Shown: positions 45,580 through 53,343, numbered from the stretch's first letter. The stretch is 64,000 nt of DNA from a virus (IMGVR_UViG_3300049846_002551:29937-93936), one strand, 5' to 3'. Translations and numbers: made by a program. Notes: a model not told the origin generated them from the sequence alone.

Positions 45580-48274
45580 GATTGATTCTCAAATTCACGA
45601 ACGACTTATACAAAATAAAAAGCGCGAAGCATGGGATGCAGATAGCAAAACTGTTATCGAGCATGCGCTTATGATGGGTCTTGAAGATCGAGAAGAGCTA
45701 GTTCGTAAAGCTAGAGATTTAGCTTGTACTCAAGCACCACGAACACCGACAGAGCTATGGCATGCGATACACCTTTTATTCGGGTACAAGGTTCCTTTGA
45801 CTTCTACACATCCCGATTTTAATGCACCATTTGAATGGTTTAGCAAAGCATATTTTAATGTTACAGATGACTCGGTTGCATTAGCAAGTCGTGGTTCTGG
45901 AAAAACATTGTTAGGTTCAATTCTTACAGCTATTAAATCTATTTGGAATCCTGGTTATGAGGCTGTGCATGCTGGTGGCACACAGGTGCAAGCGCACGTG
46001 GCGTCATCTTATTTGAATACGTTCTATACGTTTCCGCATTTCAAACCTTTGTTCGATGGCAAACCTGCAAAGTTTTCTGCAAGCTGGAAGAACAATTCTC
46101 AATTCAAGATCGTGACTGGAAGTATGAAAGGTGTGTCTGGTCAGCATCCTATTTTATTGACGCTCGATGAGATCGAGTTTTGGGAAATTGAAGCTTTAAC
46201 ACAGACTTTTGAAGTTCCTGTAAATAAGCAAAATTATCGGCGCGTGTGGACGGCATTCTCTACTAGACAACGATGCTTACCTGGTTATACACGAATTTTA
46301 ACCGAAGATGGGCCAATGAAAATTTCCAAGGTGGTTCGTACTCGCTATGCTGGAAAAGTTAAATCTTTTAATAGTGTAACTCAAGTATGGGAATGGAAAC
46401 AAGTTATTGATTGGTACCACAATGGTTCGAGTAGCGAATGGTTTAAAATTTATCTTGAATATACAGGATTAGGTCGGGGTTGTGAATTAATTGCAACAAA
46501 AGAACATTATGTTTACTATGCTCCAGGCAAGAAAAAACCTCTTGATCAGTTTGTAGAAGGAGATTGTTTATGTTTGCCATCTTGGTGTCCAAGCGGTGAT
46601 CAACGTCAATTATTATTAGGAACGCTGTTAGGGGATGCCTGTCTTAGTGGTGGTTCTTTACGCGTGGAGCATTCTAGCAAACAAGTTAATTATTTACGTT
46701 GGTTTGGTAGAGCTTTTAAAGAAGAAGCGTTGCCAGAAGATTATAATGAGAAGCGGGATCATTATCTACAGCGTTTAAAAGTTTCTCCATATTTACATAG
46801 ATTACAAAAAGAATGGTATCCCGATAAAGTTAAACGAATTCCAGATTATGTATGGGAAGAGCTTGACGAAAGAGGACTTGCAGTTTGGTTAATGGATGAT
46901 GGTTCATATCGTAAAGCGGGTACTAATAACGGTGGTGACACTTGGCATATTTATTGTAATCATTTTAATTCTCATGAACGCGAACAAATGCAGAAATGGT
47001 TTAAATGTCGTGGAGTTTATTTAACATGGATGGAGATGCGTCCTGGACAATTTTATGCATATATTGGTGGAGCCTACGCTCGTCTTGTTACAGAGATGGT
47101 AAAAGCGTATATTGATGTGTCTACACACCTCGGTGTGCGACAAGGATGGAAACGATGGGTTGCTTCTGATTATGTAGAAACAGGGCATGAAGGTATTGAA
47201 CAGGTGCCTATTCGTAAAATTGAAGTGCTACAAACAAATCCACAAGGATGTTATGACATTGCCGTAGAAGGAAATCATAATTACTGTAATGGTTCAAATA
47301 TATTAGTTAGCAATTCTTATGGATGTATGAACTGGTTAGTCGATGAGGCACCAAAAAGAGGTTTTTCGTTTTTTCAGTGGTCTGTGTTTGAAGTTATGCA
47401 ACCATGTATTACGTGTGAAGCTTTGGATAAAGAGCCTTATGGAGATGATGAAGCGCGTGAGTGCGTTTGTCCCCTATGGGAAGCTTGTAGAGGTGAACGC
47501 GCTAAAAAATCAAGTGGGTGGCTTCCACTAAAAGATGCACGTGATAAGTGTATTCGGTTAGGTGGACCACGTGGGAGAGAATGGCAAACACAGGGCTTGT
47601 GTAATCGCCCATCTAGTCATGGATTAGTTCTTCACAATTTTGAGCATACTTACAGACCGGATGGGAACTACACGAAGTGGGAGTACAATCCGGAATTACC
47701 GTGGTACGCAGTGCATGATCCTGCGGAGGGCAAAAAGTCTGTTATATATTTTTTGCAAATTTATGATGGTATGACATTTGTGTTTGATGAGTTAGTTGAT
47801 CCGTTATGCCCGGATGTTACCACTGCAAAACAAGCTTTCTATGAGCATTGTTTGCGAATGAAGTACCCCGATCCTGAAAAGATAGTTGTAGACCCGCATC
47901 GAACGGACGCAGTTGCTACATGGAAGTTTGGATCAAAATCTGGAGTCGGTATTTTACACTCGTATAGTGCAGATGTCCCTGATATTTCTGAGGTTTCTGG
48001 CGTTACTCAGTTCTTAACTAAAACGATTGAATTGTTGCGTCAATCAATTTGTGATGGTCGTAATCATCGTAAGCTTTTTATCAATCCAGAATATTGTCCG
48101 CATGCGGTTCGCGGAATAAAAGAGTACCACTATCCAACTGATAAGGTTACTAATGACGTAAATTCAGATATACCACAAAAAGATTATTCGGATGAAGTTG
48201 ATCCCTTACGATATTGGGAGATGTATCGTGTTACGAAATTAAATCAAGGTGGTGGAAGAATTCTTGTTTTGTAG
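45569..48274 (+). CDS. Large terminase (TerL) with intein
   Basis: The 901-residue precursor is the packaging motor. The ATPase has Walker A ASRGSGKT (about 107-114), Walker B ILLTLDEIEFW and the coupling motif TAFSTRQ. An intein (236-582) follows immediately. The nuclease half has the strand YAVHDPAEGKKSVIYFLQ with its catalytic Asp, and KIVVDPHRTDAVATW. Its Cys-rich linker (CITCEALDKEPYGDDEARECVC, CPLWEAC) may bind zinc. Excision leaves about 554 residues, normal for TerL. Start ATG 45569 overlaps the preceding gene. Confidence 0.88.
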   Translation: MRNEIDSQIHERLIQNKKREAWDADSKTVIEHALMMGLEDREELVRKARDLACTQAPRTPTELWHAIHLLFGYKVPLTSTHPDFNAPFEWFSKAYFNVTDDSVALASRGSGKTLLGSILTAIKSIWNPGYEAVHAGGTQVQAHVASSYLNTFYTFPHFKPLFDGKPAKFSASWKNNSQFKIVTGSMKGVSGQHPILLTLDEIEFWEIEALTQTFEVPVNKQNYRRVWTAFSTRQRCLPGYTRILTEDGPMKISKVVRTRYAGKVKSFNSVTQVWEWKQVIDWYHNGSSSEWFKIYLEYTGLGRGCELIATKEHYVYYAPGKKKPLDQFVEGDCLCLPSWCPSGDQRQLLLGTLLGDACLSGGSLRVEHSSKQVNYLRWFGRAFKEEALPEDYNEKRDHYLQRLKVSPYLHRLQKEWYPDKVKRIPDYVWEELDERGLAVWLMDDGSYRKAGTNNGGDTWHIYCNHFNSHEREQMQKWFKCRGVYLTWMEMRPGQFYAYIGGAYARLVTEMVKAYIDVSTHLGVRQGWKRWVASDYVETGHEGIEQVPIRKIEVLQTNPQGCYDIAVEGNHNYCNGSNILVSNSYGCMNWLVDEAPKRGFSFFQWSVFEVMQPCITCEALDKEPYGDDEARECVCPLWEACRGERAKKSSGWLPLKDARDKCIRLGGPRGREWQTQGLCNRPSSHGLVLHNFEHTYRPDGNYTKWEYNPELPWYAVHDPAEGKKSVIYFLQIYDGMTFVFDELVDPLCPDVTTAKQAFYEHCLRMKYPDPEKIVVDPHRTDAVATWKFGSKSGVGILHSYSADVPDISEVSGVTQFLTKTIELLRQSICDGRNHRKLFINPEYCPHAVRGIKEYHYPTDKVTNDVNSDIPQKDYSDEVDPLRYWEMYRVTKLNQGGGRILVL
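46274..47314 (+). mobile_element. Intein with LAGLIDADG endonuclease in TerL
   Basis: The 347-residue insert begins CLPGYTRILTEDGPMKISKV (block A, Cys1) and ends CNGSNILVSN with Ser+1 of SYGCMNW following. LLGTLLGDACLSGG and GLAVWLMDDGSYRKAG are the two LAGLIDADG-type motifs; LRVEHSSKQVNYLRWFG fits the family. Block B-like CELIATKEHYVYY is present. The penultimate residue is Ser where His is usual, so Asn cyclisation may be assisted differently. It is inserted directly after the coupling motif of the ATPase. Confidence 0.88.
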
Positions 48275-48332
48275 CACCTAAATATACTGGGAAATCTCCA
48301 GAAATTTTTCTAGTCCAATTTCCATGTGTAGA

Positions 48333-48360
48333 CTGTCTATTACCTTTTAGACAGGGTATT
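48333..48360 (+). terminator. Hairpin terminator between terL and the reductase gene
   Basis: CTGTCTA (48333-48339) and TAGACAG (48348-48354) pair perfectly across an eight-base loop, and GGTATTTTTG follows. The stem is modest but the T-run and the position in a 110-base gap fit a terminator or attenuator. Confidence 0.6.
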
Positions 48361-48384
48361 TTTGAAGGAGTTCATTTCTACATC

Positions 48385-50271
48385 ATGGACATTGGTTCTC
48401 GTATTTTGTCGGACATGGTTCACTATGGTAAGTATGCCAAATACATTTACAATTTGCATCGACGCGAGTCTTATCTGGAAACACTTGAGCGGAACAAAGG
48501 GATGCATATTAGTCGATTTCCGCAACAGAAAGCACTAATTGAAGATGCGTATTCTTTAGTTGCCGAAAAGAAGATTTTACCTTCGATGCGTTCCATGCAA
48601 TTTGGTGGAAGTGCGATGTTTAAAAACCATGCACGTGGTTATAATTGTTGCTACTTACCGATTGAACATCACACCTCTTTTGCTGAAGCGATGTTTCTGT
48701 TATTGTGTGGAACTGGAGTAGGTTATTCGGTTCAACGCCATAACATAATGAACATTCCTCCGATCATGTCTCCCGGTCCATCACAACGTTATCTAATTGG
48801 AGATTCTATTGAAGGATGGGCGGATGCGGTGCGTCATTTAATGAAAGCATACTTACAAGGCGCACCACTCCCAAAGTTTGCTTATGACGACATTCGTCCA
48901 GCGGGTTCTGAGCTATCTTCTGGAGGTAAGGCTCCGGGTCCGGAGCCGCTTCGTAGAGTATTAGACCTGACGCGGGACTTGTTGGAATCTAAGCCTATTG
49001 GAAGTCGACTTACTTCATTAGATTGTCACGACATTTTGTGCTTATTATCAGAAGCAGTTTTAAGTGGTGGGATTAGGCGTTCGGCAATGATTGCGCTTTT
49101 TGATTACGATGATGCGCTTATGTTGAATTGCAAGAATCCAGAAAACTTTGAGTATCCAAGGGCCGATGGTTCTGGTGGAAAAAATGTTCAAAGAATGAGA
49201 GCTAACAATTCGGCAGTATTATTACGTTCTTTGCATAAGGAATACTTTGATAACATTTGGAAAACTGTGAGTGAGGCAGGATCAGGAGAGCCTGGAATTT
49301 TTTGGACTAACGATTTAGATTACGGAACAAATCCCTGTTGTGAGATTGCGCTTAGACCGTACTCTTTTTGTAACTTAACAGAAATTAACACTTCTAATTT
49401 GGAGGACCAGTCGGACTACGATCAACGGGCTTGGGCCGCATCGATTATTGGAACGTTGCAAGCGAGTTACACCGATTTTCATTACCTTCGACCAATTTGG
49501 CGACAAACAAGTGAAGAAGATGCGCTTTTAGGAATTGGCATGACTGGGATTGCAAGTGGCTGTGTTTTAGATTTAGACATGACGCAAGCGGCACGAGTTG
49601 CATGTGAAACTAACGAGTGGTTTTCAAAATCTATCGGTATCAATCAAGCAAAGCGTGTTACATGCGTTAAACCTTCTGGAACTACTTCACTAGTGTTGGG
49701 TTGTTCATCTGGAGTGCATGCTTGGCATGATTATTATTACATTCGAAGAGTTCGATTAGGAACTGATGAGCCGTTAGCACAATATCTCATGGTGCATCAT
49801 CCGGAAATTTTGGAGAATTCAATAGAGAAGCCTGAACGTGAAGTAATTGTTTCAGTTCCTGTTGAGGCTCCTGCCAAAGCAATTACTCGGCATCATGAGT
49901 CTCCGAACACTATTCTAGAACGAGTTAAAAAGATACACAAAGAGTGGATTACTCCGGGTCATCGAGAAGGTGCGAATCAACATAACGTTTCATGCACCGT
50001 TAGTATCAAATCTGGTGAATGGCGTGAGGTTGGGGATTGGATGTGGGAGAATAGAGCGCACTACACGGGTTTGTCGTGCTTTCCATTTTGGGGTTCAGAT
50101 AGTCTGCATGTTCAGGCCCCTTTTGAAACTATTACTGTTGACGATTACCGACAACGAGTTGCGGTTCTTAAAGATATTGATTTAACGAGTATCGTTGAAT
50201 CGACTAATGCGATTGAACATGAAGCGGAAAGTGCTTGTGCTGGTGGCGCATGTATGGTTACACGAATGTGA
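48385..50271 (+). CDS. nrdJ: Adenosylcobalamin-dependent ribonucleotide reductase (class II, monomeric)
   Basis: This 628-residue enzyme should reduce ribonucleotides to deoxyribonucleotides using vitamin B12. Features are NCCYLPI (about 86), LLCGTGVGYSVQ, GSELSSGGKAPGPEPLR, SGGIRRSAMIALFDYDD, NPCCEIALRPYSFCNLTEIN with active-site Cys, GIGMTGIAS, KPSGTTSLVLGCSSGVH, and the C-terminal redox pair in CAGGACM. This fits monomeric class II enzymes, though shorter than the roughly 740 residues of the Lactobacillus type. ATG 48385 starts the protein; a GGAG is 12-15 bases ahead, rather far. It needs host cobalamin. Confidence 0.85.
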   Translation: MDIGSRILSDMVHYGKYAKYIYNLHRRESYLETLERNKGMHISRFPQQKALIEDAYSLVAEKKILPSMRSMQFGGSAMFKNHARGYNCCYLPIEHHTSFAEAMFLLLCGTGVGYSVQRHNIMNIPPIMSPGPSQRYLIGDSIEGWADAVRHLMKAYLQGAPLPKFAYDDIRPAGSELSSGGKAPGPEPLRRVLDLTRDLLESKPIGSRLTSLDCHDILCLLSEAVLSGGIRRSAMIALFDYDDALMLNCKNPENFEYPRADGSGGKNVQRMRANNSAVLLRSLHKEYFDNIWKTVSEAGSGEPGIFWTNDLDYGTNPCCEIALRPYSFCNLTEINTSNLEDQSDYDQRAWAASIIGTLQASYTDFHYLRPIWRQTSEEDALLGIGMTGIASGCVLDLDMTQAARVACETNEWFSKSIGINQAKRVTCVKPSGTTSLVLGCSSGVHAWHDYYYIRRVRLGTDEPLAQYLMVHHPEILENSIEKPEREVIVSVPVEAPAKAITRHHESPNTILERVKKIHKEWITPGHREGANQHNVSCTVSIKSGEWREVGDWMWENRAHYTGLSCFPFWGSDSLHVQAPFETITVDDYRQRVAVLKDIDLTSIVESTNAIEHEAESACAGGACMVTRM

Positions 50272-50297
50272 AAATTACCTATCAGTAAATATTATGG

Positions 50298-50309
50298 GAT
50301 AATAGAAAC
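50298..50309 (+). promoter_or_regulatory. -10 box with leaderless start
   Basis: GGGATAATAGAAAC puts GATAAT at 50298-50303, six bases from ATG 50310. No clear -35 exists. It fits the spacing seen at other leaderless starts here. Confidence 0.4.
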
Positions 50310-50534
50310 ATGAGCAAGGAATACCCAAACGCTTCGATTCCAAAATTAACTAAAACTGAAATGCGGGTAATGGAAAATATTGCTAAAGGTCTAACTTCTC
50401 AGCAAGTGGCAGATGCATTAGCTTTGAGTAAACGAACTGTGGATTTTCATTTGGGAAATATCTATAGTAAGTTCGACGTTTCGAATCGAGTGCAAGCGAC
50501 CAACAAAGCAAGAGCATTAGGGTTAATTGAGTAA
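50310..50534 (+). CDS. LuxR/GerE-type DNA-binding regulator
   Basis: A 74-residue protein that is almost only the LuxR-type HTH: LTKTEMRVMENIAKGLTSQQ, ALSKRTVDFHLGNIYSKF, RVQATNKARALGLI. Family members bind promoters as dimers; with no receiver or autoinducer domain it would be constitutive or need a partner. It sits just before the structured RNA region and the first of the extended -35 promoters, so it is a candidate activator of those. Probably leaderless, and coupled to the next gene by TAATG. Confidence 0.8.
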   Translation: MSKEYPNASIPKLTKTEMRVMENIAKGLTSQQVADALALSKRTVDFHLGNIYSKFDVSNRVQATNKARALGLIE

Positions 50535-50779
50535 TGCAAGAAGTGATTGAAGCGTTGCGTAAGGATGAGCATGTTGTGCAAATCAACAATACGCCATATG
50601 ATGTTTTTATACATAGAGAGGATTGCTCGTCTGATGAAGAGAACAACGCACGGTTTACTGCCAAGCATGTGTATCAATTAGTCCTGAAACCTGTTGTAGG
50701 TGGTCAATCGTTTTCGTTTTATGGAGATACGAAAGAAGTTTGTTACGATCACCTCTTAGCATTTTTTACGGAGGTGTAA
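50534..50779 (+). CDS. Hypothetical small protein
   Basis: The 81 residues include VIEALRKDEHVVQINNTPYD, a charged stretch HREDCSSDEEN and beta strands FTAKHVYQLVLKPVVGGQ. No family recognised. Start overlaps the LuxR-type gene stop. It may be a co-regulator of that gene. Confidence 0.5.
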   Translation: MQEVIEALRKDEHVVQINNTPYDVFIHREDCSSDEENNARFTAKHVYQLVLKPVVGGQSFSFYGDTKEVCYDHLLAFFTEV

Positions 50780-50780
50780 T

Positions 50781-51056
50781 GTGCGAACTGCCCATCAACC
50801 TGATGAAAGTCAGCCCCTTAACCTCAGTTCGGATGCGCTTCAATACTTGGGTGCGTTAAAAGAGTGCCATGAAGCCTTGATTGAAACGCTAGATGTCACA
50901 GATGAGATAATCAAGTTGGTAAAAGACTTTTTGGAGGGAGATGCTATAGATTCTCAGGACGTGTTGTTGTTATGCGAACGTTATGAGGTCATGTCGGCTT
51001 CCACAAGACAAAATTTTGAAATTTCAAAGTCCCCCCTTGACAAAACTACCCTTTAG
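50781..51056 (+). CDS. Hypothetical small helical protein
   Basis: A 91-residue protein from GTG 50781, two bases after the preceding stop. It is helical and acidic (SDALQYLGALKECHEALIET; LLLCERYEVMSASTRQN). An out-of-frame ATG at 50779 gives only 26 codons and is less likely. The first extended -35 promoter (51037) overlaps its last codons. Function is unknown. Confidence 0.5.
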   Translation: MRTAHQPDESQPLNLSSDALQYLGALKECHEALIETLDVTDEIIKLVKDFLEGDAIDSQDVLLLCERYEVMSASTRQNFEISKSPLDKTTL

Positions 51057-51067
51057 GGTGGTACAAT
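51037..51067 (+). promoter_or_regulatory. Extended -35 promoter, copy 1
   Basis: TTGACAAAACTAC begins at 51037 and TACAAT lies at 51062-51067 with a 19-base spacer containing GGTGG. It overlaps the stop of the previous gene (TAG 51054-51056). It should drive the small structured RNA beginning near 51074. Confidence 0.75.
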
Positions 51068-51070
51068 GAT

Positions 51071-51192
51071 TTTGTTATCGAGTGGAAACCAATAAGAGAG
51101 GCGGCGCACAGCGATAACGCTAGATTCAATGTCTGGTGGGTTTTGAGTGCTTTTCAAGTGGGATGAATAGGCTGTGCGTTGACTCTCTTTTT
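51071..51192 (+). ncRNA. Small structured RNA or leader with alternative folds and terminator
   Basis: About 120 bases directly downstream of a strong promoter, without an open frame. AAGAGAG (51094-51100) pairs with CTCTCTT (51183-51189) and CGCACAGC (51105-51112) pairs with GCTGTGCG (51171-51178), followed by a T-run (TTTTT). GTTATCG (51074-51080) can instead pair with CGATAAC (51112-51118), which conflicts in topology and by one base, so it could form a switch or a pseudoknot. Either a terminated small RNA or a riboswitch-like leader for the gene at 51249. Confidence 0.65.
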
Positions 51193-51248
51193 GTATGGTT
51201 TGCAAAAACATGGTAAAACTGTAGGGACGTTCGAAGTAGGAGAGAATA

Positions 51249-51440
51249 ATGCAATTTTATGATGTTCGCACTCGACAACATGTTGATATTCCCGACGAAA
51301 ACTGCGAAAAGGTAGTTTTTGCTAAAGGAACCAGTAAAGAACGATATGCCTTTAAAGGGGTAACTCCGGCAGGTAACAAGGTGATGAAGTTTTGCTCGAA
51401 AACGGATTACGACGCTTCGACTTTGAAAGAAGGCGCGTAA
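51249..51440 (+). CDS. Hypothetical small protein
   Basis: A 63-residue protein from ATG 51249 with GGAGAG six bases ahead. The sequence is polar with a VVFAKGTSKERYAFKG strand and CSKTDYDA. Its upstream region carries the small structured RNA, which may control it. It is the last gene before about 1.8 kb with none. No family recognised. Confidence 0.55.
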   Translation: MQFYDVRTRQHVDIPDENCEKVVFAKGTSKERYAFKGVTPAGNKVMKFCSKTDYDASTLKEGA

Positions 51441-51453
51441 GTAGGTTTGTACA

Positions 51454-52410
51454 TTGACAATTGAATAACAAGTTTACGATTTGGTCAGAACTAAACGCTA
51501 GTCGTTTGTAGTACGACCAAAAACACGGTGGTATAGCATCGTTAGATAGGGCATCGAGAGATGTGGAAAGGGATCAGGTTCTTCATACCCCCCGCTACTC
51601 CTTAAAAAGAGTAGTCATCTATGCAAGCTCAGTTGCTGTAAGCTTCAGGACCGAAAGGTATTGGAACTATACTGGTAATTGTGAAATCGAAACGTTTTAA
51701 GAAGCACGGGGGTGACACTATCGACTTCTTGGAGCCATCGGAGTAGCGTCTGATAAAGGTTTCATGCAAAGCAATGACAGTTAAGCGACGAAGAGTAGTG
51801 TTAGTGCTTGAGTTCAGTCGTGAATAAAAGCGTTAATGCAGGTGAGCGTGGAGAGCTACGCAGAAAGCGTAGCTGGAAACGTTAAATCAGACGAGTAACG
51901 TATAACGACCGTGAAAGTTAATAAGCGGTGTGTCGTATTTCTATCTTCAAAAGAGACTGAAGCGGCGGCGCACACACATCGTTATGAAGTTGCATATAGC
52001 TCAATGGTAGAGCAACGCCATGCTAGGGCGTAGGTTGCTGGTTCAAGTCCAGTTAAGCTACAAAAAAACGCACAAGTTGTGCGCCACATGATGACGACAA
52101 TTGGCCTCTGTCCTTAATCTTAGAGATGTAAGGAGCAGGAAGTCTCGCAAGGATAACCTGTAGTGTGACGAGGAACGACATAAACTCTTAGCGGGGTTGA
52201 ATTGCTGATAATAAGGCAAGTGGCAAGTACAGATTGCACAGTAGTCTCATGGTGACTGGGAAAGCATGTCCAGTATAAAAAATGCGGTCAGGCAGTCGGA
52301 CCATTCGCAAGGATGGTGGATAAGTTGGCAACAAGTATTGCAAATACTTGGTACTCCAATATAAAGCGACTGAGTATCAGGAGTAGTCTCGTCCTGTGAG
52401 TAATATGTAT
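51454..52410 (+). ncRNA. Large structured non-coding RNA region, GOLLD/ROOL-like (part 1)
   Basis: No convincing open frame and a run of strong hairpins mark this stretch as RNA. Examples are AAACG-CTAGT-CGTTT near 51493, GCATC-GAGA-GATGT near 51551, CTACTC-CTTAAAAA-GAGTAG near 51595, ACC-GAAA-GGT near 51650, AGCTACGC-AGAAA-GCGTAGCT at 51854-51874, ACCAT-TCGCAAGG-ATGGT near 52300 and CAAGTATT-GCA-AATACTTG near 52332. A tRNA-like element is embedded at 51990. GGCGCACA (51967-51974) and TGTGCGCC (52078-52085) flank it and can pair. Giant phage RNAs such as GOLLD are tRNA-associated and of this size, but the family is not proven. A weak -35 TTGACA lies at 51454. Confidence 0.6.
51990..52061 (+). 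tRNA. tRNA-like element, GCU anticodon (Ser codons), short variable loop
   Basis: D arm GCTC-AATGGTA-GAGC (51999-52013), anticodon arm ACGCC-ATGCTAG-GGCGT (52015-52031) with anticodon GCT at 52022-52024 and normal T33 and A37, T arm GCTGG-TTCAAGT-CCAGT (52037-52053). The acceptor stem TTGCATA/TAAGCTA has T-T and A-A mismatches, discriminator C, no encoded CCA. GCU would be serine, yet the long variable arm of tRNA-Ser is absent. It is a divergent tRNA, a decayed one, or a structural piece of the surrounding RNA. Confidence 0.6.
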
Positions 52411-52511
52411 TGATGGTTAACACCGTAGCTGAAAGGTAGCGGGAATGGTGTGCGGACCTACGGAGCAATCTAGGGTTCGCATTCCTCCAGGGTGTGAATC
52501 CCAAACCATCA
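52411..52511 (+). ncRNA. Closed-helix structured domain with possible pseudoknot
   Basis: TGATGGTT (52411-52418) pairs perfectly with AACCATCA (52504-52511), and ACACC next to it with GGTGT (52491-52495). Inside, CCGTAG (52423-52428) with CTACGG (52458-52463) and GGGAATG (52441-52447) with CATTCCT (52480-52486) cross each other, which would make a pseudoknot. The ends look like an acceptor stem, but the interior does not fold as a tRNA. Confidence 0.5.
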
Positions 52512-52639
52512 GTACATTTTCAAATTTTGAATTTTCAAAGCTAATTTCTAAAAACTCGAATATGAAAATGATCGAAAATTTTTTAAGGTCGTGCGCGTAT
52601 ATGGGTTTTTTGGCTGAAAACGAGTTAGTCTCTGGGGTC

Positions 52640-53250
52640 ATTTTAAGGAGTCCATAGCACCTTACTTTGGGAGATGGTGACGCGATACCCATGTAACGTC
52701 ATCTGAGGAAACCAGCCTGAATAACCAAGCTAATGAACACGAGTCCCTAGCAACGCTGGTGAAAGAGAAAACGTGTGACACTCCGGAGAGACGGAGATTT
52801 TGTTACTCCATATGTGAATTACCATTTGGTTACTCGAAAGGGTAAGTGTGGTTCCAGTACAACAGACCAAGAAGATGCTGGCGGAAGCGACGATTATGTA
52901 ATTGCGGTGACCCGAACCAAAAGCGTCGTGAACAGGTGACATCCCCGGAAAGACGGGGGCCGATTTAGTTATAGGGTCGTAATCCGACATTGCTGTTGCT
53001 CGGCGGCAAAATCATGAGCGAACTAAAGAAATGGTGAAACACGCAGTAGGTAGTCGCTACTGATATGATGTTAGCAATAACATTGAAAATCCCCCAGCCG
53101 GAGGGGTCAGACTTAAAAAGGAATAGCGCAATTCTTCCCTAACCCGGACTCTAACCTGAGATGACTGGCAAAGTGCCAATCCCCGGAACAAGCGGTGCAA
53201 CGAAGAGATAGCTACTCGGATACGTCGAAAGTTCGTACTTGCCGGGGATT
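52640..53250 (+). ncRNA. Large structured non-coding RNA region (part 2) with 3' terminator-like helix
   Basis: Again no gene, only hairpins: TTACTC-GAAA-GGGTAA near 52829, CTCCG-GAGAGA-CGGAG (52781-52796), CCCCG-GAAAGA-CGGGG (52943-52958), CAGTAG-GTAGTCG-CTACTG near 53044 and CCCC-CAGCCGGA-GGGG near 53092. The end is defined by AATCCCCGG (about 53179-53187) pairing with CCGGGGATT (about 53243-53251) followed by a T-run, a terminator-like closing helix just before tRNA-Glu. The AT-rich stretch 52512-52640 separates it from the preceding domain. Whether parts 1 and 2 are one transcript or two RNAs is unknown. Confidence 0.55.
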
Positions 53251-53253
53251 TTT

Positions 53254-53328
53254 GGCCTCTTGGTCTATCGGTTATGATCTCCGGCTTTCTACCGGAAGAG
53301 ACGGGTTCGACTCCCGTAGAGGCTACCA
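53254..53328 (+). tRNA. tRNA-Glu (anticodon UUC)
   Basis: Acceptor GGCCTCT/AGAGGCT with one G-T pair, discriminator A and encoded CCA (53326-53328). The anticodon arm is TCCGG-CTTTCTA-CCGGA with anticodon TTC, and the T arm ACGGG-TTCGACT-CCCGT. The D arm starts GTC. Its overall sequence resembles bacterial tRNA-Glu. It directly follows the terminator-like helix of the structured RNA and its 3' end lies just before a promoter for the endolysin gene. Confidence 0.9.
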
Positions 53329-53343
53329 AAACTTTACTGGTGG

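Noticed and set aside
51500-52410. Group I or group II intron splitting a tRNA
   Set aside because: The tRNA-like element is continuous, and I saw no recognisable group I core or group II domain V.
52411-52511. A second full tRNA
   Set aside because: The outer 8-bp helix looks like an acceptor stem, but no anticodon arm forms and the T-loop is TGTGAAT.
51441-53253. RNase P RNA, tmRNA or 6S RNA
   Set aside because: None of their conserved core sequences were found by eye.
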